12,680 nucleotides of DNA from an uncultured bacterium (GTDB lineage Bacteria > Patescibacteria > ABY1 > SG8-24 > 2-12-FULL-60-25): NCBI GenBank assembly GCA_937863195.1, contig CALMET010000099.1, positions 1 through 12,680 on the forward strand, given 5' to 3'. Below the pieces are notes generated by a model. It was given only the letters and a program-made list of their open reading frames with translations, searched no databases and was not told where the DNA came from. Positions 1 to 6,748 of the stretch are shown piece after piece (position 1 is the first letter of the stretch; every line of letters starts with the position of its first letter). The position numbers and the translations under genes are program-made.

Positions 1-1
1 T

Positions 2-346
2 GATTATGATTCTCGCAGCATGACGCTTGATGAGTTGAAGGCTTACCTAGATAAAAAAATCCCGGTCATTCTTTTTATGGAGGGCGGTACCGAGGGTCCA
101 AAAGATCTCTTTAAAGATTTTGGTGACAGTCATTGGGTAGTCGCTATCGGTTACGATGAGTCCAAGGTGTATTTAGAAGATCCCTATTCATATAACCGCG
201 TCTACTTAACGCACGCTGAGCTGTTGAAGCATTGGCACGGCAAAGAATTATTTAAAGAATACGTACGTCACGGAATCGCCGTTATTGGCAAAAAACCAAT
301 GTATGATCCTGATAAGGTTATTCATTTAGATTACGGTAGCGAATAG
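2..346 (+). CDS. C39-like (papain-fold) peptidase-type protein, C-terminal fragment
   Basis: The reading frame is open to the left window edge, so the gene starts outside; the ATG at 20 is probably internal. The visible 114 residues look like the second half of a Peptidase_C39-like domain. A helix-forming stretch is followed by a strand (KKIPVILFM), then a GDSHWVVAIGYD motif with a His at 131-133 in the place of the catalytic His, and a LEDPYS motif with an Asp at 179-181 in the place of the third catalytic residue. The catalytic Cys and any signal peptide would lie upstream of the window. Such domains process peptides or act as housekeeping papain-like hydrolases; the substrate cannot be told here. 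The stop is 5 bases before the exchanger start, so the two may be co-transcribed. If the Cys is missing, this would be an inactive homologue. Confidence 0.72.
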   Translation, partial: DYDSRSMTLDELKAYLDKKIPVILFMEGGTEGPKDLFKDFGDSHWVVAIGYDESKVYLEDPYSYNRVYLTHAELLKHWHGKELFKEYVRHGIAVIGKKPMYDPDKVIHLDYGSE

Positions 347-351
347 ACTCT

Positions 352-1308
352 ATGCTGCTTTTTTGGATCATCGTTTTTGTTGTTTCATTAGTCGTTCTCG
401 TTAAAGGCGCAGATTGGTTGATCGCTGCGGCAGAAAAAATCGGTTTAGCAGCGGGCTTATCGCCGTTTATTGTTGGTGTCACCATCGTTGGTGCGGGTAC
501 GTCATTTCCTGAATTAATTTCATCATTAGCGGCAACCTTTAGAGGTGTGACCGAGGTTGTTGCAGCAAATGTCATCGGTTCAAATATCGCAAATATTTTG
601 CTCATCATCGGTGTCTCTGCACTCATGAGTAAACGTTTGCGCGTGACAAAAAATCTCATCGATTTAGATTTGCCTTTGCTCGCGATTAGTACGGTTTTGC
701 TATTAGGTGTCGTGTGGGACCGTCAGATCACCTTAGGCGAATCCATTCTCTTGCTTGTTTCGTATGCGATTTACATGGCATATACCATTATTCATGTAGA
801 AGAAACCGAACATGCTCAAACCGAGCAAGAGCAGAAAGAAGCTAAAGCCACTCGTCCAAAAATCAATGTAAAAGATATCGTGATGTTAGTTGTGGGTATC
901 GCCGCACTGTCATTTGGTGCGAAGTACTTGGTAGACGCGCTTATCAATCTTTCATCCATCCTTGATATTGCAACAGGCGTTATCGCCATTACGGCCGTTG
1001 CCGTTGGTACGTCATTGCCAGAATTGCTCGTCTCTACTAAGGCGGCATTACAGAATAAGTCGGAGGTTGCTATAGGTAATGTCCTTGGTTCAAATGTCTT
1101 TAATTCGCTTGTTGTTATCGGTTTGCCCGGTCTCTTCAAGGTACTTGAAGTTGATGCACAGACGTTTGCCATTGGTGTGCCAACCATGGCGCTTGCGACC
1201 TTGCTCTTTGTTATTTCTGGCATCTCGAGACAGGTGCATAAGTGGGAGGGCGCTTTTTATCTCATGGTCTACACCCTGTTTACAGCAAAGCTCTTTAACT
1301 GGTTTTAG
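352..1308 (+). CDS. CaCA-family Na+/Ca2+ (cation) exchanger, YrbG-like
   Basis: This 318-residue polytopic membrane protein has the two inverted alpha-repeats of the Ca2+/cation antiporter superfamily. Alpha-1 holds GAGTSFPEL at residues 47-55 and NVIGSNIANILLIIG at 73-87. Alpha-2 holds AVGTSLPEL at 217-225 and GNVLGSNVFNSL at 242-253. The Glu residues in the two TS(F/L)PEL motifs are the expected ion ligands. A charged loop at about 149-173 (rich in E, Q and K) separates the halves, as is usual for the central cytoplasmic loop. Length and motif spacing match bacterial YrbG/CaX-like members, which typically have ten helices. It probably exports Ca2+ in exchange for Na+ or H+; ion specificity cannot be read from sequence alone. 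There is no Shine-Dalgarno sequence. It starts 5 bases after the preceding stop and is likely translated from that transcript. Confidence 0.93.
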   Translation: MLLFWIIVFVVSLVVLVKGADWLIAAAEKIGLAAGLSPFIVGVTIVGAGTSFPELISSLAATFRGVTEVVAANVIGSNIANILLIIGVSALMSKRLRVTKNLIDLDLPLLAISTVLLLGVVWDRQITLGESILLLVSYAIYMAYTIIHVEETEHAQTEQEQKEAKATRPKINVKDIVMLVVGIAALSFGAKYLVDALINLSSILDIATGVIAITAVAVGTSLPELLVSTKAALQNKSEVAIGNVLGSNVFNSLVVIGLPGLFKVLEVDAQTFAIGVPTMALATLLFVISGISRQVHKWEGAFYLMVYTLFTAKLFNWF

Positions 1309-1323
1309 TCTGATCTAAAACGC

Positions 1324-1352
1324 TTTACAAATGGGGTATTTTAGCGTATTAC
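1324..1352 (+). promoter_or_regulatory. Sigma70-type promoter of trhO (leaderless)
   Basis: TTTACA at 1324-1329 and TATTAC at 1347-1352 are separated by exactly 17 bases. The expected transcription start, about 7-8 bases after the -10 box, falls on or next to the A of the trhO ATG at 1360. No Shine-Dalgarno sequence is present, which agrees with a leaderless mRNA. This is inferred from motifs only. Confidence 0.6.
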
Positions 1353-1359
1353 ACACCTC

Positions 1360-2361
1360 ATGAATCAGCAGGTGCTTCTCTTCTATAAATACGTCACCGT
1401 CCCAAATCCAGCGGCGCTTGCCGACGAGATTCGTGCGCGTGGCGAGGCTCTTGGTTTTAAGGGTCGTATTTTGGTTGCTGAAGAAGGCGTGAATGGTATT
1501 CTCGAAGGCGAAACGGATAAAACCGAATTGTTTGCAAAAGAGCTGCTCGAGAACCCACTTTTTGCCGGGATGAATGTTAAGCGCAGCGCTGGCGATGGCG
1601 AAGCTTTCCCTCGTTGGTCGGTGAAGGTGCGCCATGAGATCGTCGGGACGCAGTTTTCTTATGAAGAGGCAGATCCGCGCGTGCGCACGGCACCGCATCT
1701 CGCGCCAGAAAAACTCCGCGAGATGTTTGAACGCGATGACGACTTTATTGTTGTCGACATGCGCAACTCGTATGAGATCGCTTCGGGTAAATTCAAAAAG
1801 ACCATTGACCCTGGCATGGTTGCTTCACGTGATTTAAAAGAGGCGATCGTAAAACTCGAGCAATACAAAGACAAAAAAATCGTGACCGTTTGCACCGGTG
1901 GCGTTCGTTGCGAAAAAATGTCCGCGTATTTAATGAGCCAGGGTTTTAAGGATGTGTATCAGCTTGAAAACGGTATCCATGCGTACATGGAGAAGTACCC
2001 GGGCAAAGATTTCATGGGCGCGCTCTATACCTTTGATGATCGCATCGTGATGGACTTTGGTGGTGACCGTGAAATCATTGGCGAATGCCATCTCTGCAAA
2101 GCAAAGACCGAGCGCTATATCAACTGTGCAAACGACGAATGCCATCTGCATATTCTCGTTTGTGAAGGTTGTTCGCCCGATCGCAAAAATGCGTACTGTT
2201 CAGATAAGTGCAAAGAGTATGTCGCCCGTCTTGAGCGTCAGAAAGTTGTTGAGACAAAACTTGAACCGGTGAAAAAATGGTTCACACGTTTACGCTATCG
2301 CACCATCAAGCGATGGCACCGGTTTGTCTGGGCGATAAAGCGCCTCAAAAAAGACCGCTAG
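1360..2361 (+). CDS. trhO: tRNA uridine(34) hydroxylase TrhO (YceA), rhodanese family
   Basis: This 333-residue protein has the full TrhO/YceA architecture: an N-terminal acylphosphatase-like domain (about 1-95, FYKYVTVPNP...EEGVNGILEG...FPRWSVKVRHEIV), a rhodanese domain (about 115-215) with the active-site loop CTGGVRCEK and catalytic Cys178, and a C-terminal cysteine cluster. The cluster cysteines are C243, C246, C256, C261, C268, C271, C280 and C284, probably metal-binding. The family performs O2-dependent hydroxylation of U34 in tRNA, the first step to 5-(carboxy)methoxyuridine at the wobble base. The final basic tail (290-333) may help bind RNA. It has its own promoter with a likely leaderless start, and its stop codon lies inside the 5' arm of the downstream terminator. 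No defect is visible. Confidence 0.95.
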   Translation: MNQQVLLFYKYVTVPNPAALADEIRARGEALGFKGRILVAEEGVNGILEGETDKTELFAKELLENPLFAGMNVKRSAGDGEAFPRWSVKVRHEIVGTQFSYEEADPRVRTAPHLAPEKLREMFERDDDFIVVDMRNSYEIASGKFKKTIDPGMVASRDLKEAIVKLEQYKDKKIVTVCTGGVRCEKMSAYLMSQGFKDVYQLENGIHAYMEKYPGKDFMGALYTFDDRIVMDFGGDREIIGECHLCKAKTERYINCANDECHLHILVCEGCSPDRKNAYCSDKCKEYVARLERQKVVETKLEPVKKWFTRLRYRTIKRWHRFVWAIKRLKKDR

Positions 2362-2403
2362 GCCACCGTCGCTCGCGAGCGACGTGGCTAGGCGGTCTTT
2401 TTG
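2347..2403 (+). terminator. Rho-independent terminator after trhO, possibly bidirectional
   Basis: An A-run and GACCGC (2347-2358) pair with GCGGTC and a T-run (about 2392-2402). The stem continues through GGCCAC/GTGGCT with a small mismatch, and the tip is a perfect 16-base palindrome (GTCGCTCGCGAGCGAC). The trhO stop codon is within the 5' arm. The T-run runs directly into the -10 region of the next gene's promoter. Confidence 0.88.
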
Positions 2404-2409
2404 TTTGGT

Positions 2410-2418
2410 TGCTATAGT
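2410..2418 (+). promoter_or_regulatory. Extended -10 promoter of the copper ATPase gene (leaderless)
   Basis: TGCTATAGT fits the extended -10 form (TGn followed by a TATAAT-like hexamer, here TATAGT at 2413-2418). No good -35 box is seen; that position is occupied by the 3' arm of the trhO terminator. The ATG at 2425 lies 6 bases beyond the -10 box, so the transcript would start at the start codon. Confidence 0.55.
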
Positions 2419-2424
2419 GACTCT

Positions 2425-4359
2425 ATGCAGCATCAACACGCGAACCATGAAGGCATGGCGCAACACGACCATCGCTCGACAGCCAAGGTGGCAAAACGAG
2501 AGCTCTGGGTATCAGGGCTCGTATTTCTCTATACGGTTGCCGCGATGGTAGTACCAATTCCGGTTTGGTCGGTCTTGTTATTATCTTGGTATGTCGTCCT
2601 TAAAAGTGGTTGGACGTTTCATATGCGCGCCATCGATGCGATCAAGCAAAAGCGTGCCAATATGGATGTGCTCGTCTCAATGGGGACATTGTCTGCCATG
2701 ATTTGGAGTACGACCGCTCTCTTTATGGACGGTCACCACTTTGCCGAGAGCGCCGTGGCGATTATCTTTTTTGTCCTGCTTGGTATTTATCTCGAAGATC
2801 GCCAACGGGTGAATGTACGTGAAGCGGTGGGGCTATTATTTGCTGAACATCCGACGTTGGCTCATCGTAAGCAAGATGATGGTACCTGGCGCGATATTGC
2901 CGCCGCCGCACTTAAGGTTGGTGATGTCTGTTTAGTGAAGACTGGCGAGACCGTGCCGCAAGATGGCGTTGTTGTTGATGGTCACTCGACCGTTGATGAA
3001 TCCATGTTTACTGGCGAGCCACTGCCGGCTGAAAAGCTGCGTGGTGATACCGTGTATGGGGGTACGATTAACCGCACAGGTTCGGTTGAGATTGAGATTG
3101 CTGCCGAGCCTGGCACTGGTGTTTTTGATCAGATGGTTCAGGTGGTAGAAAAAGCCCTCGCCTCAAAAGCGCCCATCGAAAAACTCGCTGATCGTATCAG
3201 TGCCGTGTTTGTGCCGATCGTTATCGTGATCGCGACGAGTACGCTTATCATGTGGCTCTACCTATCTAACGATCCGACCGAGGCCGTGCGCAATGCGATT
3301 GCGGTGCTCGTCATTGCGTGTCCTTGCGCCCTTGGTATCGCGACGCCAGCCGCAGTTTTAGTGGGGACGGGCGCTGGTGCTAAAAAAGGTATCTTCATTA
3401 AAGAGGGTTCAGCGCTTGAAGCGGCGCACGGCATTGATTTGGTTTTATTTGATAAGACTGGGACGCTTACCGAAGGCCGCCCATCGGTTACGGATATTTT
3501 TGGTGATGAAGAAGAAACGCTACGTATCGCAAATGCACTTGAGCTACGTTCTGAGCACCCACTTGGCGCAGCGATCACGGCGCATGCAAAAGAGCAGGGG
3601 ATAGAAGTATCCGACATCGAGCAGTATGAAGCTATTCCGGGTCGTGGTTTGAAAGGGCATTTGAATCAGCAGGACGTGCGCTTAGGTAATGAACTTTTTC
3701 TGCAAGAATCTCAGGTTGTTTTATCAGATGAAATTTTACGAAAGGCTAGCGATGCACGTGTACAAGGTAAGACGGTTGTCTTTGTCGCACGAGGCACAGA
3801 AGTGGTTGGCGCAATAGCGATTGCCGACCGCATTCGTGAAGATGCAAAAGTCGCGATTCAACGTTTAGACGAGATGGGTATTGATGTTGGTTTGGTAACG
3901 GGTGATCACGAGGCTTCAGCGAATGCGGTTGCGGCGTTGGTTGGGATCGATCAAGTGATGGCAAATACTTTACCGACAAGAAAAGCTGAGATCGTGAAGC
4001 GTTTGGTAGAACAAGGTCATAAAGTCGCTTTTGTCGGTGATGGTGTTAATGATGCGCCGGCATTAGCCTCCGCAACGCTTGGTATCGCGATGGGGAGTGG
4101 TACGGATATTGCCAAAGCGGCAGGGCAAATGGTTCTCATGGGTGGATCGCCGTCCAAAGCGGCAGATGCAATTAAACTTTCGCAGTTTACGTTTAAGACG
4201 ATCAAACAAAATCTGTATTGGGCGTTTGGTTATAATGTGATCGGTTTGGTATTGGCTGCGATGGGCTATGTTCATCCGGGTATTGCGGGGCTTGCGATGG
4301 CATTGTCGAGTATTAGCGTTTTGTTAAATAGCTTGCGTGTCGCGAGAACGGTGAAGTAA
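2425..4359 (+). CDS. copA: Cu+-transporting P1B-type ATPase (CopA-like), no HMA domain
   Basis: This 644-residue P-type ATPase has every core motif: actuator TGEP at 196-199, CPC (299-301) in the sixth membrane helix, phosphorylation site DKTGT (343-347), nucleotide-domain HP (378-379) and hinge GDGVND (538-543). TM7 carries YN (603-604) and TM8 carries MxxSS (625-629), the residues known in the P1B-1 class to complete the Cu+ sites with CPC. About eight helices are apparent. It should export Cu+ (possibly Ag+) across the membrane using ATP. The usual N-terminal heavy-metal-associated CxxC domain is absent. In its place is a short His-rich segment (His 3, 5, 8, 14, 16). An in-frame TTG at 2401 is possible, but it overlaps the terminator T-run and precedes the -10 box, so ATG 2425 is preferred. 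Confidence 0.93.
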   Translation: MQHQHANHEGMAQHDHRSTAKVAKRELWVSGLVFLYTVAAMVVPIPVWSVLLLSWYVVLKSGWTFHMRAIDAIKQKRANMDVLVSMGTLSAMIWSTTALFMDGHHFAESAVAIIFFVLLGIYLEDRQRVNVREAVGLLFAEHPTLAHRKQDDGTWRDIAAAALKVGDVCLVKTGETVPQDGVVVDGHSTVDESMFTGEPLPAEKLRGDTVYGGTINRTGSVEIEIAAEPGTGVFDQMVQVVEKALASKAPIEKLADRISAVFVPIVIVIATSTLIMWLYLSNDPTEAVRNAIAVLVIACPCALGIATPAAVLVGTGAGAKKGIFIKEGSALEAAHGIDLVLFDKTGTLTEGRPSVTDIFGDEEETLRIANALELRSEHPLGAAITAHAKEQGIEVSDIEQYEAIPGRGLKGHLNQQDVRLGNELFLQESQVVLSDEILRKASDARVQGKTVVFVARGTEVVGAIAIADRIREDAKVAIQRLDEMGIDVGLVTGDHEASANAVAALVGIDQVMANTLPTRKAEIVKRLVEQGHKVAFVGDGVNDAPALASATLGIAMGSGTDIAKAAGQMVLMGGSPSKAADAIKLSQFTFKTIKQNLYWAFGYNVIGLVLAAMGYVHPGIAGLAMALSSISVLLNSLRVARTVK

Positions 4360-4388
4360 TTGACAGGAACAGGGCGATGACGTATTTT
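4360..4388 (+). promoter_or_regulatory. Sigma70-type promoter of the isc operon
   Basis: A consensus -35 box TTGACA (4360-4365) and a -10 box TATTTT (4383-4388) are spaced by exactly 17 bases. The -35 begins immediately after the copA stop codon. Transcription should start at about 4395, giving a leader of about 14 bases before the regulator's ATG. Confidence 0.75.
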
Positions 4389-4403
4389 CTGGTTCTAAAC
4401 CAG
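4389..4403 (+). promoter_or_regulatory. Candidate Rrf2/IscR operator (perfect inverted repeat at the transcription start)
   Basis: CTGGTT-CTA-AACCAG is a perfect 6-base inverted repeat with a 3-base centre. It sits directly downstream of the -10 box and covers the predicted transcription start. A repressor bound here would block initiation. Because the first gene encodes an Rrf2-type DNA-binding protein, autoregulation is the simplest reading. The site does not match the E. coli IscR type 1 or type 2 consensus, so the assignment is by position and symmetry only. Confidence 0.5.
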
Positions 4404-4408
4404 GAGAT

Positions 4409-4822
4409 ATGTCGTCGCCTTTTCAAATTAGCGAAAAACAGCACCTCGGTGCGTTATTTCTCTCAAAACTCGCCCTCTTGCCTGAGGGCGAGAATCTTCG
4501 TGTTTCGCAGGCGGCAAAGAGCTTTGGCGCCTCGGAGTCTTATCTCGAAGAGATTGTTTCTGCTTTAAAGCAGGCAGGTCTTGTGCAGGCCAAGACGGGG
4601 CCGACGGGTGGGTATCGGTTGGCGAAGTTGCCGAGCGAGATTACGGCGCATGAGATGGTGACGTCACTTGAAGGGCCCGTCGCCCTCGTCCCATGCCTCG
4701 CCCATCAAAAAGGCCTTTGCGGGATGGAAGCCGGCTGCAAAAGCAAAAATCTTTGGAGTTCACTTCAAACGAATATCAATTCAACGCTTAAATCAACGAC
4801 TCTCGCTGACCTCATCAACTAA
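4409..4822 (+). CDS. iscR: Rrf2-family transcriptional regulator, IscR-like Fe-S sensor
   Basis: This 137-residue protein has an N-terminal winged helix (about 8-75) with the Rrf2 signature: a helix-turn-helix containing SESYLEEIVSALKQAGLV and a wing TGPTGGYRLAK. It then has a cysteine motif at C96, C104 and C110. Three closely spaced cysteines at this point are the Fe-S ligands in IscR and relatives; the spacing here is CX7CX5C rather than the CX5CX5C of E. coli IscR. It probably binds a [2Fe-2S] cluster and adjusts transcription of its own operon. It is the first gene of an iscS-iscU-ferredoxin operon, which supports this role. AGGAG (4402-4406) precedes the ATG by only 2 bases, unusually close. 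The stop codon is separated from iscS by a single base. Confidence 0.88.
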   Translation: MSSPFQISEKQHLGALFLSKLALLPEGENLRVSQAAKSFGASESYLEEIVSALKQAGLVQAKTGPTGGYRLAKLPSEITAHEMVTSLEGPVALVPCLAHQKGLCGMEAGCKSKNLWSSLQTNINSTLKSTTLADLIN

Positions 4823-4823
4823 T

Positions 4824-6050
4824 ATGGATAAAATCATTTATTTGGATCATGCCGCTTCAACCCCGATGAGCTCGGAGGTGCTTGAAGCGATGCGTCCGTA
4901 TTTTTCAGAAATCTACGGCAATCCTTCGTCGTTTCATTCGGTAGGTTTGCAGGCGAAGTCTGCTGTTGATGCATCACGTAGCAAGATTGCAGAGATTTTG
5001 CATGCGCACTCAGATGAAATCCTCTTCACTTCAGGAGGTACCGAATCCGATAATATGGCGGTGCTCGGTATCCCGCGTTTTTATAAAAAGAAATTAAAAG
5101 AATTGCTCGGCGAAGACGCGATCCCACACGTGATTACGTCAGCGATTGAACACCATGCCGTACTTGAACCGCTTCTTCTTCTCGAGAAGAAAGGCGAGAT
5201 CACCCTCACACAAATTAAGCCAGATGGTTTTGGGATGATTCACGCAAAAGACGTGAAGGAAGCGTTAAAGCCTGAAACCGTTTTGATCAGTATCATGATG
5301 GCGAACAATGAAATTGGCACCATCAATCCGATTGCGGATATTGGCCGCGTAGTGCTCGCTTGGCGCAAAGAGCAGAAAACGATTTTCCCCTTCTTTCACT
5401 CAGACGCTTGTCAGGCGACGGGTGCGATTGAATTGAATGTCGAACAATTACACACCGATCTGCTCACGATTAACGGTTCAAAGATGTATGGGCCAAAAGG
5501 TATTGGTGCTTTGTACTTGCGTCGCGGAACGCGCATTGATCCACTCACCATCGGTGGTGGCCAAGAACGTGGGATGCGTGCGGGTACGGAGGCGGTGACA
5601 TTAATCGTTGGTCTCGCGAAGGCGCTTGAGCTCGCTCAGGCGAATCGTGAAGTTGAATCCGCGCGATTGATCGTATTGCGCGATCGTTTGGCAGAAGGAT
5701 TGCTCAAGATTCCGAAGTCGCGTTTGAATGGGCATCCAACCGAACGTTTGCCGAATAGCGTGAATGTCTCGTTTCTCGATATTGAAGGTGAAGCGTGTAT
5801 CTTGTATCTCGATGCGAAGGGGATCATGACGTCGACCGGTTCAGCTTGTGCATCGACGTCGCTTGATCCATCACATGTGATTCTTGCGACGGGTCTCTCC
5901 TACGAGGCGGCACACGGTTCGATTCGTTTTACGCTCGGCGCCTCGACGACGACTGAAGATATCGACTATGTCCTCACCGAGATGCCTGGCATCGTCGAGA
6001 TGTTGCGCAAGATCAGTCCGACCAACTTAGATATGAAACATTTCACCTAA
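4824..6050 (+). CDS. iscS: Cysteine desulfurase IscS (group I NifS/IscS)
   Basis: This is a 408-residue PLP enzyme that converts cysteine to alanine and passes persulfide sulfur to IscU and to tRNA-thiolating enzymes. It opens with the class V aminotransferase signature YLDHAASTP. It has TSGGTESDN (about 69-77), the cofactor-stacking His at EHHAVLEP (H110), HSDACQ (D194, Q197), the PLP-binding lysine K220 in NGSKMYGPKG, RAGTE (about 252-256), and catalytic Cys342 in STGSACAS. Length and the mobile catalytic loop match IscS. The start at ATG 4824 gives the family-typical N-terminus; longer in-frame extensions back to 4668 would overlap the regulator and are not credible. The junction to the regulator is TAA-T-ATG with no Shine-Dalgarno sequence, so translational coupling is likely. 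Confidence 0.96.
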   Translation: MDKIIYLDHAASTPMSSEVLEAMRPYFSEIYGNPSSFHSVGLQAKSAVDASRSKIAEILHAHSDEILFTSGGTESDNMAVLGIPRFYKKKLKELLGEDAIPHVITSAIEHHAVLEPLLLLEKKGEITLTQIKPDGFGMIHAKDVKEALKPETVLISIMMANNEIGTINPIADIGRVVLAWRKEQKTIFPFFHSDACQATGAIELNVEQLHTDLLTINGSKMYGPKGIGALYLRRGTRIDPLTIGGGQERGMRAGTEAVTLIVGLAKALELAQANREVESARLIVLRDRLAEGLLKIPKSRLNGHPTERLPNSVNVSFLDIEGEACILYLDAKGIMTSTGSACASTSLDPSHVILATGLSYEAAHGSIRFTLGASTTTEDIDYVLTEMPGIVEMLRKISPTNLDMKHFT

Positions 6051-6051
6051 T

Positions 6052-6735
6052 ATGGACCCAATCATTAAACCCACAAACGAAGAACGCAAAGGCGATGTCG
6101 TCACTCCAGCAGCAGATAAGGGCTGGTTTTATGCTGACGCCGTTAAAGAGCACTTCTTCCGTCCAAAGAACTTTTTGCAGGACAATGAAGCTGAGTACAA
6201 GGACGCTGCTATGGGTATGGTCGGTTCGCCAGCTTGTGGCGATGCGATGAAGGTGTGGATTCGTGTTGAAAAAGATCCTGAAGGTATCGAACGCGTTACG
6301 GATTTCAAATGGAAAACCTTTGGCTGTGCTTCGGCGATCGCTTCGACCTCGATGATGTCAGTGATGGTCACAGAAAATGGCGGACTCACGATTGAACAAG
6401 CGCTTAAACTTCGCCCACAAGATATCATGGAGCGTCTCGGCGGTTTGCCGGCGCGCAAAGTGCATTGTTCGGTACTTGGTGATAAGGCATTGCGTTCGGC
6501 GATCAACGACTACTTCCGACGCTCTGGCCAGAATGAACGCATCATCGTTGAACAAGGTCGTATTATCGACAAAGTTTTGAAAGTCACTGATCACGATATC
6601 GAAGAAGCGGTGCTCGATGGCGCGGATACGCTTGAAAAAGTTCAAGCTAAGACAAAGGTTGGTACAGGCGATCCTTCTTGTGTGCCAGAAGTCGAGCAAC
6701 TCATCCGCTTTTACAAAGAAAAGTACTTCGGCTAA
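6052..6735 (+). CDS. iscU: IscU/NifU-like Fe-S scaffold with a degenerate C-terminal BFD-like domain
   Basis: This 227-residue protein has an IscU_N domain at about 25-160. It starts with a NifU-like segment (YADAVKEHFFRPKNF) and contains all scaffold ligands: C62 and D64 in SPACGD, C92 in FGCASAIASTSMM, and H138-C139 after LPARK. It assembles Fe-S clusters using sulfur from IscS. Canonical IscU ends at about 128 residues. Here a further segment (about 168-218) resembles the [2Fe-2S] BFD-like domain of NifU: KVTDHDIEEAVLDGADTLEKV followed by KVGTGDPSC and VPEVEQLI. The usual leading Cys pair is replaced (IIDKVLKVTD), and only one Cys (C210) of the trailing pair remains, so it probably cannot hold a cluster. 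It starts 1 base after iscS. A 24-residue N-terminal extension has no evident function. Confidence 0.93.
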   Translation: MDPIIKPTNEERKGDVVTPAADKGWFYADAVKEHFFRPKNFLQDNEAEYKDAAMGMVGSPACGDAMKVWIRVEKDPEGIERVTDFKWKTFGCASAIASTSMMSVMVTENGGLTIEQALKLRPQDIMERLGGLPARKVHCSVLGDKALRSAINDYFRRSGQNERIIVEQGRIIDKVLKVTDHDIEEAVLDGADTLEKVQAKTKVGTGDPSCVPEVEQLIRFYKEKYFG

Positions 6736-6748
6736 TATCCCCACATCT

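Noticed and set aside
816..1223. 135-residue minus-strand frame opposite the exchanger gene
   Set aside because: It is a shadow of a well-supported membrane transporter; its composition is low-complexity Ser/Thr/Ala.
2401..2424. TTG start giving copA eight extra residues
   Set aside because: It lies in the terminator T-run and upstream of the -10 box; ATG 2425 is better placed and starts the His-rich segment.
4668..4823. N-terminal extension of iscS in the same frame
   Set aside because: It overlaps the regulator gene in another frame, and the extra residues do not resemble any IscS; ATG 4824 gives the canonical start.
6617..6748. N-terminal extension of the ferredoxin
   Set aside because: It overlaps the C-terminal part of iscU out of frame; the short ferredoxin from 6749 is complete.
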